In this document: positions 9,243 to 18,171 of the stretch, piece after piece
How the letters are laid out: each line of letters opens with the position of its first letter
Position numbering within the stretch: the stretch's first letter is position 1
The notes under the pieces: generated by a model
Told to the model about the DNA's origin: nothing
What the model saw: the letters and a program-made list of their open reading frames with translations, nothing else
Databases searched by the model: none
DNA from: Marinomonas spartinae
Lineage (GTDB): Bacteria; Pseudomonadota; Gammaproteobacteria; Pseudomonadales; Marinomonadaceae
NCBI RefSeq assembly: GCF_016461715.1
Contig: NZ_JAEMUI010000003.1
Location: 297,342 to 361,341, forward strand
Reading direction: 5' to 3'
DNA length: 64,000 nucleotides
Position numbers and translations under genes: made by a program

Positions 9243-10565
9243 CTAATAGGAGCGAGTGTCCGATGGGAAAATTCTTAGTTGATGAGTCACCGCCCGATCA
9301 CCAGGATCTTGTATTGGAATGACGATATGAATAGGCGTATTAGGTGGCATGTAAGTGATGTCTAGAAAATCTTTATCCAGATAATTATGGGGGGCAAAGA
9401 GTCGAGCTGCGACTGGTGCACCATTGAGATCAAAAAACTCTAAGGCAAGTTTGGGCATAGGTTGGGCGTATCGACTGTTGTTGGTCATAATCGCATTAAC
9501 AAGCAAGGCATCAGGCTGGTTGGGGTGACTTTGTATACGAACGTGCTCAATACTGATGGCTTTGATGTTTTCAAACGGTGGGAGTGTGCAGCCTGAATAG
9601 GCACAAAGGGTACGATAAAAGCCTCGAAAGGTCTCAGAACGGCTACCTTGTTCAAAAAAAGTGGAGGTCATTTGTGCTATTAATAACGCCAAGCCAAGGA
9701 AACAGCCCAATGTCCAAATCCAGGTTTTGGTTGCTTTTTTCTTATCTGTCTGCTCGATATAGTAATCGCCCATTAGTGGGTCTGTAGCATCGTAAGTGCT
9801 GATGTTATTGAGAGCGTAAGAGGGTGTTGCTTCTCCAGTAGATGCGCTTTCAGCGACATTTTGCGCCAATGAATGCAGGGCTTGCATATAATCAGGTTCT
9901 GGCTGATTCGGCTGTGCATTAATTCGACTGTCTATTTTGTCTATGAGGTCACTTTGCTGTAGGTTTTTTAGCGTGCCTTCCTTTTTAGGAGGGAGTGTAT
10001 TCGTACCAGAAGGCTTGGTGCGAATGGCTTGCTCGACTTCTGCCAATTCTCGCTCCCAAGGGGCGAGGTCTTTTTCCGCTTGTTCCGATACTGTCGCTTG
10101 AATATCAGAGGTGCTTTGCTGTGTCGGTGCTTCTTTTTTCGTTGGACTGGTTGAAATCGAATTGATCGATCTTCGAGTTTCTTGTGTTGGTTGTCGCGAT
10201 TCGTGTGAAAAGCGAAAATCTTCGGATGAGCCGGGGGCCAGATCATCTTCTGTAAACAAGGTCTGCAGCCATTCAGGATTAACCGGTTCTTCGTCCGCTG
10301 ACGTAAAGAGCATTGTGCTGGTTTTGGGCTGTTCAGGGGCGTTTTGAGGTGCAGGTTGCGGTGTTTCTACGGTTGTCTCAGAAGGTCTGTTTTCTTGAGG
10401 TGTTGGAGTTGTGGTTTTTTTTGCTGAGTTAATATGTTGCTTGGCATCGAAAATATGGAAGCACTGACCACAACGTACTTTGCCCTTAGCCATGCTCAAT
10501 ACGTCATTGTTCACACGAAATGCAGTGGAACACTTTGGACAACGAGTGATGAAGCTTTCGGTCAT
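9243..10565 (-). CDS. MJ0042-type zinc-ribbon, DUF3426 membrane protein
   Basis: Conserved protein of unknown function, 440 aa, regularly found between prmA and dusB in this group of bacteria. The N-terminal zinc ribbon is clear: CPKC at residues 9-12 and CGQC at 32-35. Then comes a long low-complexity, Pro/Thr/Gln-rich linker (about 45-270), one transmembrane helix (about 278-300, TWIWTLGCFLGLALLIAQM) and a C-terminal DUF3426 domain (about 320-440) with an FxxGxxAP-type beta fold. The layout suggests a cytoplasmic zinc finger tethered to the inner membrane, with the DUF3426 domain outside. Its role is not known. It lies 98 bp downstream of prmA. Confidence 0.85.
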   Translation of the reverse strand: MTESFITRCPKCSTAFRVNNDVLSMAKGKVRCGQCFHIFDAKQHINSAKKTTTPTPQENRPSETTVETPQPAPQNAPEQPKTSTMLFTSADEEPVNPEWLQTLFTEDDLAPGSSEDFRFSHESRQPTQETRRSINSISTSPTKKEAPTQQSTSDIQATVSEQAEKDLAPWERELAEVEQAIRTKPSGTNTLPPKKEGTLKNLQQSDLIDKIDSRINAQPNQPEPDYMQALHSLAQNVAESASTGEATPSYALNNISTYDATDPLMGDYYIEQTDKKKATKTWIWTLGCFLGLALLIAQMTSTFFEQGSRSETFRGFYRTLCAYSGCTLPPFENIKAISIEHVRIQSHPNQPDALLVNAIMTNNSRYAQPMPKLALEFFDLNGAPVAARLFAPHNYLDKDFLDITYMPPNTPIHIVIPIQDPGDRAVTHQLRIFPSDTRSY

Positions 10566-10663
10566 TAGGGTGCAGCCTTCCAGTAATCGATTTCTAGAGT
10601 AGATGTCAATATTCGCTTAAAAAGTCAAATTTTACAATGTGATAGACATTGTGCTCCGAATTT

Positions 10664-11557
10664 TTATTCGGAATTTTTTGTGCCCACAATGCGAACCCAT
10701 TCATCCTGCTCGACAATAGACTCAATGGTAAACCAGTCTTGATAAGCCAAAATAACTTCTTCGGCTTGATTCGCCAAAATGCCAGATAGTGCAAGTTGTC
10801 CGCCAGTTTTGACTAAAGCCGAAATAGTGTTTGCTAATTGAGCTAATGGTCCAGCAAGAATGTTGGCGACGACAATATCGGCTTGTAAGTCTGATTCATA
10901 TGGCGGCAATTTTACCTCGATTCGGTTTGGGTCGATATGATTACGCTCAGCATTTGCTTGTGTCGCTTGCACTGCTTGAGGGTCAATGTCGATGCCAACC
11001 ATTTTATTCGCGCCAAGTAATAAACCAGCAATGCCAAGAATGCCAGAGCCGCACCCGTAATCGATAATGGTTTTGTCTTGGCAATCAATTGAATCTAGCC
11101 ATTGCAAGCATAGTGCGGTGGTTGGATGGGTGCCAGTGCCAAAGGCTAAGCCGGGATCCAGCATCAATGTCACAGCGTTCTCATCCGGTACATCCCGCCA
11201 GCTTGGGCAAACCCAAAGATGTTTGCCAAATTGGATAGGGTGATAGCTGTCCATCCATTCTCGTTCCCAATCTTTGTCTTCGACGATCTCTATTTTTATA
11301 TCGATGTCGGTTTCGCCAAGGGCTTCCGCTTTGTGCTCAATTGCAGGGCGAATGTGTTCAATGTCTGCATCGGCTTCAAAAAGGCCAGTGACCTTGGTGT
11401 GTTTCCAAAGGGGGGTGGTATTGAGGTCTGGTTCGTATACTGGGTCGTCATGAACATCTTCGAATGTGACAACCATGGCGCCACAATCAAGAAGGGTATC
11501 TTCAAAGCTAGGAACATGATCAGGGGTAGTGTGTAGACGTATTTGCAGCCAAGGCAT
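10664..11557 (-). CDS. prmA: Ribosomal protein L11 methyltransferase
   Basis: SAM-dependent methyltransferase that trimethylates ribosomal protein L11. The chosen start, MPWLQIRLHT, matches the family N-terminus and gives 297 aa; an in-frame ATG 24 bases further out would add 8 unrelated residues. The N-terminal substrate-recognition domain is followed by the SAM site IIDYGCGSGILGIAGLLLGA (about residue 165) and VVANILAGPLAQL. GLAFGTGTHPTTALCLQWL is the family hallmark. It lies 152 bp downstream of accC on the same strand, the usual accBC-prmA order. Confidence 0.95.
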   Translation of the reverse strand: MPWLQIRLHTTPDHVPSFEDTLLDCGAMVVTFEDVHDDPVYEPDLNTTPLWKHTKVTGLFEADADIEHIRPAIEHKAEALGETDIDIKIEIVEDKDWEREWMDSYHPIQFGKHLWVCPSWRDVPDENAVTLMLDPGLAFGTGTHPTTALCLQWLDSIDCQDKTIIDYGCGSGILGIAGLLLGANKMVGIDIDPQAVQATQANAERNHIDPNRIEVKLPPYESDLQADIVVANILAGPLAQLANTISALVKTGGQLALSGILANQAEEVILAYQDWFTIESIVEQDEWVRIVGTKNSE

Positions 11558-11631
11558 AAAAAAGCAATCCAAATAAAACAAATCAGTGAATAGAATAACG
11601 AAGCACGAAGGGGGACGCGAGAAGAAAATGA

Positions 11632-11663
11632 CGGCCCTTAATGATTTTAATCACCAAGGGCCG
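11632..11663 (-). other. Weak hairpin between accC and prmA
   Basis: An 8-bp stem (CGGCCCTT / AAGGGCCG) with a 16-base loop stands 47 bases beyond the accC stop. No T-run follows on the minus strand, so at most it partly terminates accBC transcription or protects its 3' end. Confidence 0.35.
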
Positions 11664-11709
11664 ATTAAGAGAGACAAACTGAGACAAGAGGACTTGTTCG
11701 TCCCTTGCC

Positions 11710-13050
11710 TTATAGCCCGAGTTTTTTCTCTAGGTAATGAATATTAACGCCACCAGCAATAAAATTAAGGTCTTCCGTTAATTCTTTTTGCATGGATATA
11801 TTGCTCTTAATACCATCAATGAAGGTTTCATCAAGAGCACCGGAAAGACGCTTAAGTGCTTCTTTACGAGTGGGGGCATGGCAGATGATTTTCGCGATCA
11901 TGGAATCGTAAGTCGGTGGCACAGAATAGCCACTGTACAAGTGCGAGTCGACGCGAACACCCATGCCACCAGGTGCATGGAAGTAATTGACTTTACCGGG
12001 GCTTGGCATAAAGGTTTTTGGGTCTTCTGCGTTGATTCGAGCCTCGACAGCATGGCCATTAAGCTTGATGTCTTCTTGTTTCATCGACAAAGGCATACCA
12101 CTTGCTATGCGCAGTTGCTCTTTTACGATGTCGACACCCGTCACCATTTCTGTAACAGGGTGTTCTACTTGGACACGAGTGTTCATTTCGATGAAGTAGA
12201 AGTTGCCGTCTTCGTACAAAAACTCAAAGGTACCTGCACCGCGATAATTGATCTTAATACAAGCATCAACACAAGCTTGTAAACATGCTTGACGAGAAGT
12301 TTCGTCGAGCATGGGAGCTGGAGCTTCTTCAATGACTTTTTGGTGGCGACGTTGCAAAGAGCAGTCACGGTCAAATAAATGCACCGCATTACCTTGCCCG
12401 TCTGCGAGCACTTGAACTTCAACGTGGCGAGGGTTAGTTAGGAATTTTTCCATATAAACCGTGCTATCACCGAAGTAAGAGCCTGCCTCAGACTGTGTGA
12501 CACCAACAGACTTAAGTAGGCTGCCTTCATTATGAACAACGCGCATACCCCGACCACCGCCACCAGCAGCGGCTTTAATAATAACCGGAAAGCCTATTTC
12601 GCGAGCAATGCGAAGACATTCTTCTGGATCGTGAGGAACGGGGCCATTCGATCCAGGGACCGTGGGGACACCTGCTTCTTTCATCGCTTTAATCGCAGAT
12701 ACTTTATCGCCCATTAGACGAATGGTTTCTGCTCTTGGGCCGATGAAAGCAAATCCAGAACGTTCTACCTGTTCTGCGAAGTCTGCATTCTCAGCAAGGA
12801 AGCCGTATCCGGGGTGAATGCCTGAGGTGTCTGTTAATTCCGCAGCACTAATAATCGCAGGCACATTCAAGTAACTGTCTGTGGAAGGGTTGGGTCCGAT
12901 ACAGATAGACTCGTCTGCTAAGCGAACATGAAGTAAGTCGCGGTCGATTTTAGAGTGAACCGCAACGGTTTTGATGCCGAGTTCTTTACACGCACGTAAA
13001 ATACGTAACGCGATTTCGCCTCGGTTTGCAATCAATACCTTATCTAGCAT
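11710..13050 (-). CDS. accC: Acetyl-CoA carboxylase, biotin carboxylase subunit
   Basis: Carboxylates biotin on AccB with ATP and bicarbonate, the first half-reaction of malonyl-CoA formation for fatty acid synthesis. It has 446 aa, as in E. coli (449). The ATP-grasp signature [13 protein letters not shown], the [18 protein letters not shown] motif near residue 290 and the N-terminal [19 protein letters not shown] are essentially canonical. It is 21 bp downstream of accB, so the two form one operon. Confidence 0.98.
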   Translation of the reverse strand: MLDKVLIANRGEIALRILRACKELGIKTVAVHSKIDRDLLHVRLADESICIGPNPSTDSYLNVPAIISAAELTDTSGIHPGYGFLAENADFAEQVERSGFAFIGPRAETIRLMGDKVSAIKAMKEAGVPTVPGSNGPVPHDPEECLRIAREIGFPVIIKAAAGGGGRGMRVVHNEGSLLKSVGVTQSEAGSYFGDSTVYMEKFLTNPRHVEVQVLADGQGNAVHLFDRDCSLQRRHQKVIEEAPAPMLDETSRQACLQACVDACIKINYRGAGTFEFLYEDGNFYFIEMNTRVQVEHPVTEMVTGVDIVKEQLRIASGMPLSMKQEDIKLNGHAVEARINAEDPKTFMPSPGKVNYFHAPGGMGVRVDSHLYSGYSVPPTYDSMIAKIICHAPTRKEALKRLSGALDETFIDGIKSNISMQKELTEDLNFIAGGVNIHYLEKKLGL

Positions 13051-13071
13051 GATGAAACCTATTGCTGTGGA

Positions 13072-13524
13072 TTAAACGATGGTAACAAGTGGTTGATCAA
13101 ATTCAACGGGCTCGCCGTCTTCAACAAGAATGGCGCCAATGGTACCGGATTTGTCCGCTTCGATCTGGTTCATCATTTTCATCGCTTCTACGATACAGAT
13201 GGTATCACCTACATTGACTTGTTGACCTACTTCAATGAAAGGTTTTGCGCCTGGTGCGGAAGATTTGTAGTAAGTACCAACCATTGGAGAATTGACTGTG
13301 TGGCCTGAAATGGTGGCCGCCGCTTCTGGTGCAGCAGAAGAGGCCGCTGGAGCTGGTGCTGGGGCGTGTTGAATAGGGGCACTGGCCATCATTTGTGGAG
13401 CCATTTGAACTGGAGCACCGCCACGACTGATACGAACTGCTTCTTCGCCTTCTTTGATTTCGATCTCATAGACATTTGATTCTTCTAAAAGCTCGATTAG
13501 TTTTTTAATTTTGCGAATATCCAT
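13072..13524 (-). CDS. accB: Biotin carboxyl carrier protein of acetyl-CoA carboxylase
   Basis: Carries the biotin arm between AccC and the carboxyltransferase. The start at [12 protein letters not shown] gives 150 aa, the standard length, and has a good AAGAGAG ribosome site; an ATG 57 bases upstream would add an unlikely extension. An N-terminal domain (1-35), an Ala/Pro-rich flexible linker (about 36-75) and a C-terminal biotinyl domain with EAMKMM (biotinylated Lys116) are visible. It is the first gene of accBC and has a strong hairpin 30 bases upstream of its start. Confidence 0.97.
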   Translation of the reverse strand: MDIRKIKKLIELLEESNVYEIEIKEGEEAVRISRGGAPVQMAPQMMASAPIQHAPAPAPAASSAAPEAAATISGHTVNSPMVGTYYKSSAPGAKPFIEVGQQVNVGDTICIVEAMKMMNQIEADKSGTIGAILVEDGEPVEFDQPLVTIV

Positions 13525-13820
13525 TGTTACTCTCTTCTGTCGGTGTTTATTGTTTAGCGCTTTTGCTAAAGCGCTAATCATTAAGAATCTGGCATGCTCT
13601 GAATATAAAGAGCCCTCGTAAAAATAGAATCAAAACCTTGTTCGATCCGTATTATAACGCAAGGCTCAAGCGTGAAGGGCAGAGCTATGTGACGGGAAAT
13701 TATCGTTAAAAAACGCGATATTGTCCAGTTATGCAGTAAAAAAACCCATAAAATAGAGGTTGGTATTATTTTTGATCAATTGTAAGCCTTTATTTTAAGA
13801 GATTATTTCTTTTTTTCTTT
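13525..13820 (-). promoter_or_regulatory. accBC leader region; no gene in the gap to dsbD
   Basis: A 296-bp gap between the dsbD stop and the accB start. In related bacteria aroQ (type II dehydroquinase, about 150 codons) often sits here; no open frame of that kind exists in this one. It must hold the accBC promoter. A perfect 10-bp stem at 13554-13577 (TTAGCGCTTT / AAAGCGCTAA, loop of 4) lies in the presumed 5' leader. The rest is AT-rich with no clear -35/-10 pair that I can assign. Confidence 0.5.
13554..13577 (-). other. Perfect hairpin/palindrome in the accB leader
   Basis: Ten-base arms TTAGCGCTTT and AAAGCGCTAA flank a 4-base loop, 30 bases ahead of the accB ATG. It could be an RNA hairpin that affects accB translation or a dyad operator. 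accBC expression is autoregulated by AccB in E. coli; whether this element takes part here is inference. Confidence 0.5.
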
Positions 13821-15635
13821 TCAATTTGTTACAAACTTAAGTCGTGTTAATACGTCCTGTTTACTGGACTCACCAATCAATGAAAGGGACTTTTGTTCTT
13901 GTCCTTGAGCGTTTATGAAAAGTAAGGCTGGCGGACCAAAAAGATGAAAGTGCTTCATAAACGCTTTGTTGCCTTCGGTGTTGTCGGTGACATCCACCCG
14001 AACCAACTGAACTTGGTTGAGTAACGGCTGTATTTCTTTCGCTTGGAAGATCTGATGTTCCATTATTTGACAACTAATGCACCAGTCAGCATAGACATCT
14101 AGTACGATAGGCCGCTTGTCGCCATTGTTAATCACAGATTGTAAGTCTGATAGGTTGTGGATAGTGGTTTTAAAGGGGACGGTTTGAGTCCGATTGTTCG
14201 TCACGCTTTTTATTGGGGTTAACGGAGAGTTAGCGCCTGTTGTGCCACCATAAAGCTCTATGGCCCCTATTAGGGTAAAGATAAGAGCAAAGAACCAACG
14301 AACGGGGTGTGAGTTGTTGATGTGTATTTGATGCCAAAAGTAACTGGCGATCCCTAGCGCTAACGCGCCCCATAAAAACAAGTCAGAATTGCCTGGCAGC
14401 CAACGGACAAGCAGCCAGATGGCAATGGATAACAAGCCGAATCCCATGATGATTTTTATGTCATTCAGCCAAGGCCCGTTTTTAGGCAGTATTTGGGCGC
14501 CAAATAAGCCGACTAATAAAAGAGGAACCCCCATACCAAGCCCCATTACAAACAGCATGAGTGCGCCGTACCAGATATCGCCTTGGCTTGAAATATACAG
14601 TAACACCCCCGCAACAGGAGCAGATAAACAAGGGGAAACAATTAATGTGGCAAGAATGCCAGCCAAAAACGTATTGAGCGTTGAGCTAACACTGACATGT
14701 TGATTATTACTCGTTTGTTGCAGGCGTGTTTGCCAAGCGGCAGGTAGACGTAACTCAAAGACTCCAAACATAGACAAGGCTAAGAGAATAAATAAGGCAG
14801 CACTAATACTCAATAAAATAGGGCTTTGTAATTGTGCCTGTAGATTTAGCCCTACGCCAAAGGATCCTGCTAATGCGCCAATGGCGCCATAGGTAAGGGC
14901 CATGGCTAGCACATAGATGGCGCTATAATAAAAGGCCCCTAGTTTGGAGCGGCGAGCCCCAACGACAATGGCACTAACAATCGGCACCATTGGTAAAACA
15001 CAAGGAGTGAAAGAGAGTAATAAACCAAAAACAAATAGGGCGAACAGAGCGACCCCAAAAGAGCTTTCTGCTATGGTTTGGCTAATCGAATTGGCTTCTG
15101 ATAATGTCACTTGGCTCGCTCCTCCCTTGCTGACAGAGGGCGGCTGTATGGCTTGCGATTGCAGGGCAAGCTGATCTTTTAAGGAGTCTGGAACGGTGAA
15201 GTCAACCGGAACCGTTTGTGGTGCGTAGCAAAGCCCTTTGTCTGCACAGCCTTGGTAGTGCAGTGTGGCATGGATTGTCGTGCCTGGGGTCAATGTCGTG
15301 TCATAATCAATAGGCAAAGAGAGGGAATGTTTATAAATAATAACGTTGCCAAAATAAGGATCGGTTTTGTGTTCGCCATCTGGAAATTGGGTGATTTTTA
15401 GTTTGTCCGCTTGAGGGCCAGAAAGTGAAATTCGGCTCTGGTATAAATAATAACCGTTCGCAATGTTCCAGTGGGCAACTAATTTGCCATCTTGAGGGGC
15501 ATCGAAGGACAGTTGAAAAGCGTCTTGTGCTTTTAAAAAAGAAGGTTCTAAACTGCTGCTGTGAGGGGAGTTGAAATTGAAGGCGTAGGCAGTGCCTTGA
15601 AGAAAGAGTAAAACAAACAGACAAATTAAGCGCAT
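13821..15635 (-). CDS. dsbD: Thiol:disulfide interchange protein DsbD
   Basis: Moves reducing power from cytoplasmic thioredoxin across the inner membrane to periplasmic DsbC/DsbG and cytochrome c maturation. It has 604 aa: a signal peptide (about 1-18, ending AYA), a periplasmic alpha domain with the Cys pair in YQGCADKGLCYAP, an eight-helix membrane domain with LSFTPCVLPMVPI and IVSPCLSAPVAG, and a C-terminal thioredoxin-like domain with WCISC near residue 520. All six functional cysteines are present. It probably has its own promoter in the 105-bp divergent gap with the TPR lipoprotein gene. Confidence 0.96.
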   Translation of the reverse strand: MRLICLFVLLFLQGTAYAFNFNSPHSSSLEPSFLKAQDAFQLSFDAPQDGKLVAHWNIANGYYLYQSRISLSGPQADKLKITQFPDGEHKTDPYFGNVIIYKHSLSLPIDYDTTLTPGTTIHATLHYQGCADKGLCYAPQTVPVDFTVPDSLKDQLALQSQAIQPPSVSKGGASQVTLSEANSISQTIAESSFGVALFALFVFGLLLSFTPCVLPMVPIVSAIVVGARRSKLGAFYYSAIYVLAMALTYGAIGALAGSFGVGLNLQAQLQSPILLSISAALFILLALSMFGVFELRLPAAWQTRLQQTSNNQHVSVSSTLNTFLAGILATLIVSPCLSAPVAGVLLYISSQGDIWYGALMLFVMGLGMGVPLLLVGLFGAQILPKNGPWLNDIKIIMGFGLLSIAIWLLVRWLPGNSDLFLWGALALGIASYFWHQIHINNSHPVRWFFALIFTLIGAIELYGGTTGANSPLTPIKSVTNNRTQTVPFKTTIHNLSDLQSVINNGDKRPIVLDVYADWCISCQIMEHQIFQAKEIQPLLNQVQLVRVDVTDNTEGNKAFMKHFHLFGPPALLFINAQGQEQKSLSLIGESSKQDVLTRLKFVTN

Positions 15636-15740
15636 AATAATCTACATAAAATGAGTTGAACGCGTGACCCTATTCCTTCACGCTGACAGCCTATATAGAC
15701 TATCAATCCTTGAAAAAGTTGCTAGTTAAAAGGGGTTAAA

Positions 15741-16583
15741 TTGAAAATAAAAGCATTATTTTTATTGTTTTCAGTGGTTTACCTTGTTGGGTGCCAAGAA
15801 AATATTAAACAAACAGCACAAGGTGCTTCGGTTCCAGAATCCAGTAAAGCGGTCAATCCAAGTGAAAAAAATCGGCCTATTGAGGCGTCAGCACACCAGA
15901 ATACGAAGGCGAAGCTTAATTCGGATAAAACGGTGATAGCACGCTTGGTTTGGAAAGGAGAGCAAGCGTTAGCCAAAGAACGTCTGCTCACGCCTGTGGA
16001 TGATAATGCCAATTTGTATTTTAAAGCAGCGCTCAGTCGTGACCCAGGAAATTACCGAGCAACTATGGGGATTAAGAAGATTGTTGATACCTATGTTGAC
16101 TGGGCTTGGCGGACAGCGATTAAAGGGGATTATAAACAAGCGACGGCCTATCTCAGTTCTGCATACTCAGTTAATCCTAAAGATCCAGTGATTAACGAGA
16201 TGAAAGGTCGCATTGAGGGGCTTAAAAAGCGGCGTCAACAAGCGACATATCATCAGGCAGAACCTGTACGACATCAGACCAGTACTCAGCATAAGGAAGC
16301 GAATACGACTGACAGGACGGCTAAAAAAGCGCAAGAAGCGAAAGAAGGTCAATACTTTTTACCAAAAAACCTATTTAGTTTGAGCGATGACGAAATACTT
16401 GCGAAAATACAACCGATCATTGACAAAGTGGCAAAAGATAAAAGTGAAGTAATCATTTATTGGCCAAATGATAAGCAAGCACGTTTGCTATATCAGATTA
16501 TTAACAGTCGAATCAGTGAGTTTAGAGTGCGCGCTATGATCTATCATCGCAGCGACTATTTAATAGAATTACAAAAGGATTAA
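15741..16583 (+). CDS. TPR-containing lipoprotein, function unknown
   Basis: 280 aa starting at a TTG preceded by AAGGGG. A hydrophobic N-terminus ends in the lipobox LVGC (Cys at about 18), so it should be a lipoprotein. A Ser/Lys/Gln-rich linker follows, then about two TPR-like helical repeats (residues about 85-155, YFKAALSRDPGNYRATMG and ATAYLSSAYSVNPKDP), a second polar linker, and a C-terminal domain with EVIIYWPNDKQARLLYQIIN. It ends 9 bp before the DUF2333 gene, so the two are almost certainly co-transcribed and may act together in the envelope. I do not know its function. Confidence 0.75.
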   Translation: MKIKALFLLFSVVYLVGCQENIKQTAQGASVPESSKAVNPSEKNRPIEASAHQNTKAKLNSDKTVIARLVWKGEQALAKERLLTPVDDNANLYFKAALSRDPGNYRATMGIKKIVDTYVDWAWRTAIKGDYKQATAYLSSAYSVNPKDPVINEMKGRIEGLKKRRQQATYHQAEPVRHQTSTQHKEANTTDRTAKKAQEAKEGQYFLPKNLFSLSDDEILAKIQPIIDKVAKDKSEVIIYWPNDKQARLLYQIINSRISEFRVRAMIYHRSDYLIELQKD

Positions 16584-16592
16584 GGTGACGTA

Positions 16593-17642
16593 ATGGCGAG
16601 TATGATGCATAAACTGGGCTCGGTGTTTAGAGGAAAAGAGCATTCTCCGTGGTTGTGGAAGACCGTATTAGGACTGATCCTGTTATTGGTGGTCGTGCTC
16701 ACTGTGGTCGGCATGTATTGGAGTAATGAGCCTGCTCAGTTTGATGTCAATAAAGTGGCCAGAGAAACAGCTACCGAGCATGGTTATGATCCCAACAAAC
16801 CTTTGGTGGTTGGCTACACACTCGGTAGTACATTGCATGAGTTGGTGAGTACCCTGCTGAATAAGCCAGGTGGGTATATTTCAAATGATGTGATGCCGCC
16901 AGGGGTTTTTATGGACAATATGCCGTCTTGGGAGTTTGGCGTATTGGTTCAGGTTCGAGATTTGTCCCGCGCGATGCGTAAAGAGTTTAGCCGCTCACAG
17001 TCTCAATCAACCGAGGATGTAAACCTCAAAATTGCTGAACCTCAGTTTAATTTTGATAACAAAAGCTGGGCATTACCTTCTAGTGAGAGTGAATATCGCC
17101 GAGGTAATAAAGAATTGATGGATTACTTAAATCGTCTGTCTGGTACGGCGGGTTCTGGTAATCCTGCGAAGTTTTATGCGCGTGCGGATAACTTGGTGGA
17201 TTGGTTGTCTGATGTGAATACCCGTCTTGGTAGTTTGGCACAACGTTTATCTGCAAGTGTTGTTGATGAAAACATGACGCCTGCTGGGGTATCAGACGAG
17301 GATGCCGCTGATGGAGGCCATCAACGGGCGTATCAGCGCACCCCTTGGATGCAGATAGATAATGTGTTCTATGAGGCTCGTGGTACAACTTGGGCGTTAC
17401 TTGAGATTTTGCGAGCCGTTGAAGTGGACTTTGCGCCGACTTTAAAAGATAAAAATGCTTTGGTTAGTCTACGACAGATTATTCATGAATTAGACGCGAC
17501 CCAAGATACAGTATGGTCGCCAATGATTCTCAATGGCAGTGGTTTTGGCCTATTGGCAAACCACTCTTTGGTGATGGCGTCTTATATTTCTCGTGCCAAT
17601 GCGGCTTTGATCGATCTGCGTCGATTGCTACAGCAGGGCTAA
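16593..17642 (+). CDS. DUF2333 family membrane protein
   Basis: 349-aa conserved protein of unknown function. One N-terminal transmembrane helix (about residues 22-44, LWKTVLGLILLLVVVLTVVG) precedes a large domain, probably periplasmic, with conserved stretches DNMPSWEFGVLVQVRDLSRAM, RGNKELMDYLNRL and TPWMQIDNVFYEARGTTWALL that I associate with DUF2333. It has no catalytic motif that I recognise. It lies 9 bp after the TPR lipoprotein and 28 bp before a GNAT gene, so a three-gene unit is possible. Confidence 0.8.
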   Translation: MASMMHKLGSVFRGKEHSPWLWKTVLGLILLLVVVLTVVGMYWSNEPAQFDVNKVARETATEHGYDPNKPLVVGYTLGSTLHELVSTLLNKPGGYISNDVMPPGVFMDNMPSWEFGVLVQVRDLSRAMRKEFSRSQSQSTEDVNLKIAEPQFNFDNKSWALPSSESEYRRGNKELMDYLNRLSGTAGSGNPAKFYARADNLVDWLSDVNTRLGSLAQRLSASVVDENMTPAGVSDEDAADGGHQRAYQRTPWMQIDNVFYEARGTTWALLEILRAVEVDFAPTLKDKNALVSLRQIIHELDATQDTVWSPMILNGSGFGLLANHSLVMASYISRANAALIDLRRLLQQG

Positions 17643-17670
17643 CGCCCTGTCTCTAGCACTTAAGGAGTCC

Positions 17671-18162
17671 ATGGTGTTTAGCCTGCGCGTTGCGACCATT
17701 GATGATGCGCCTGATATTTTGGCTATCTATCAGCAAGGTGATGATTTTGCTTTCTCTGGTGATCGCAATAAAGACATTAATTTAATAGACGTAATGGAGT
17801 GGGTCGAAAGTGCCACACCAGAGCGTCCTATGTTTGTCGTGAATGTTGAGGGGAGGGTGATTGGTTGGGGGGCATTAGAGCCCTTTTACGGCTTGCCATC
17901 GTTTGATATGGCTGCGGAAGTGAGTGTCTATTTGTTGCCTGAATGGCGAGGAAAAGGTGCAGCAGCGGCGTTTATAGAATACTTGGCTGATCATAAAGAT
18001 GCGCTACACTTTTCTCATTTGGTGGCGTATATCTACGCAAGAAATATGGTCAGTTTGCGATTCTTCGAAAAGCAGGGTTTTGAGTCTTGGGGAGTACTCC
18101 CCAAGATCGCCTCATGCCAAGGGGATCAAGAAGATGTACTCCTATTAGGGAGAGTGTTTTGA
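17671..18162 (+). CDS. GNAT-family N-acetyltransferase (PAT-like)
   Basis: 163 aa with an AAGGAG ribosome site. The fold is shown by the N-terminal LRVATIDDAPDILAIYQ, the central EVSVYLLPEWRGKGAAAAFIEYL acetyl-CoA loop (a variant of Q/RxxGxG/A) and the C-terminal NMVSLRFFEKQGFESWGVLP. The pattern resembles phosphinothricin/methionine-sulfone acetyltransferases. The substrate cannot be deduced. It is convergent with dgt, with only 9 bp between the stops. Confidence 0.82.
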   Translation: MVFSLRVATIDDAPDILAIYQQGDDFAFSGDRNKDINLIDVMEWVESATPERPMFVVNVEGRVIGWGALEPFYGLPSFDMAAEVSVYLLPEWRGKGAAAAFIEYLADHKDALHFSHLVAYIYARNMVSLRFFEKQGFESWGVLPKIASCQGDQEDVLLLGRVF

Positions 18163-18171
18163 AAAGACTGA

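Noticed and set aside
11788..12282. Long plus-strand open frame (164 codons) antisense to accC
   Set aside because: It lies wholly inside the canonical accC gene, has no ribosome site and its product looks like no protein family; a frame shadow.
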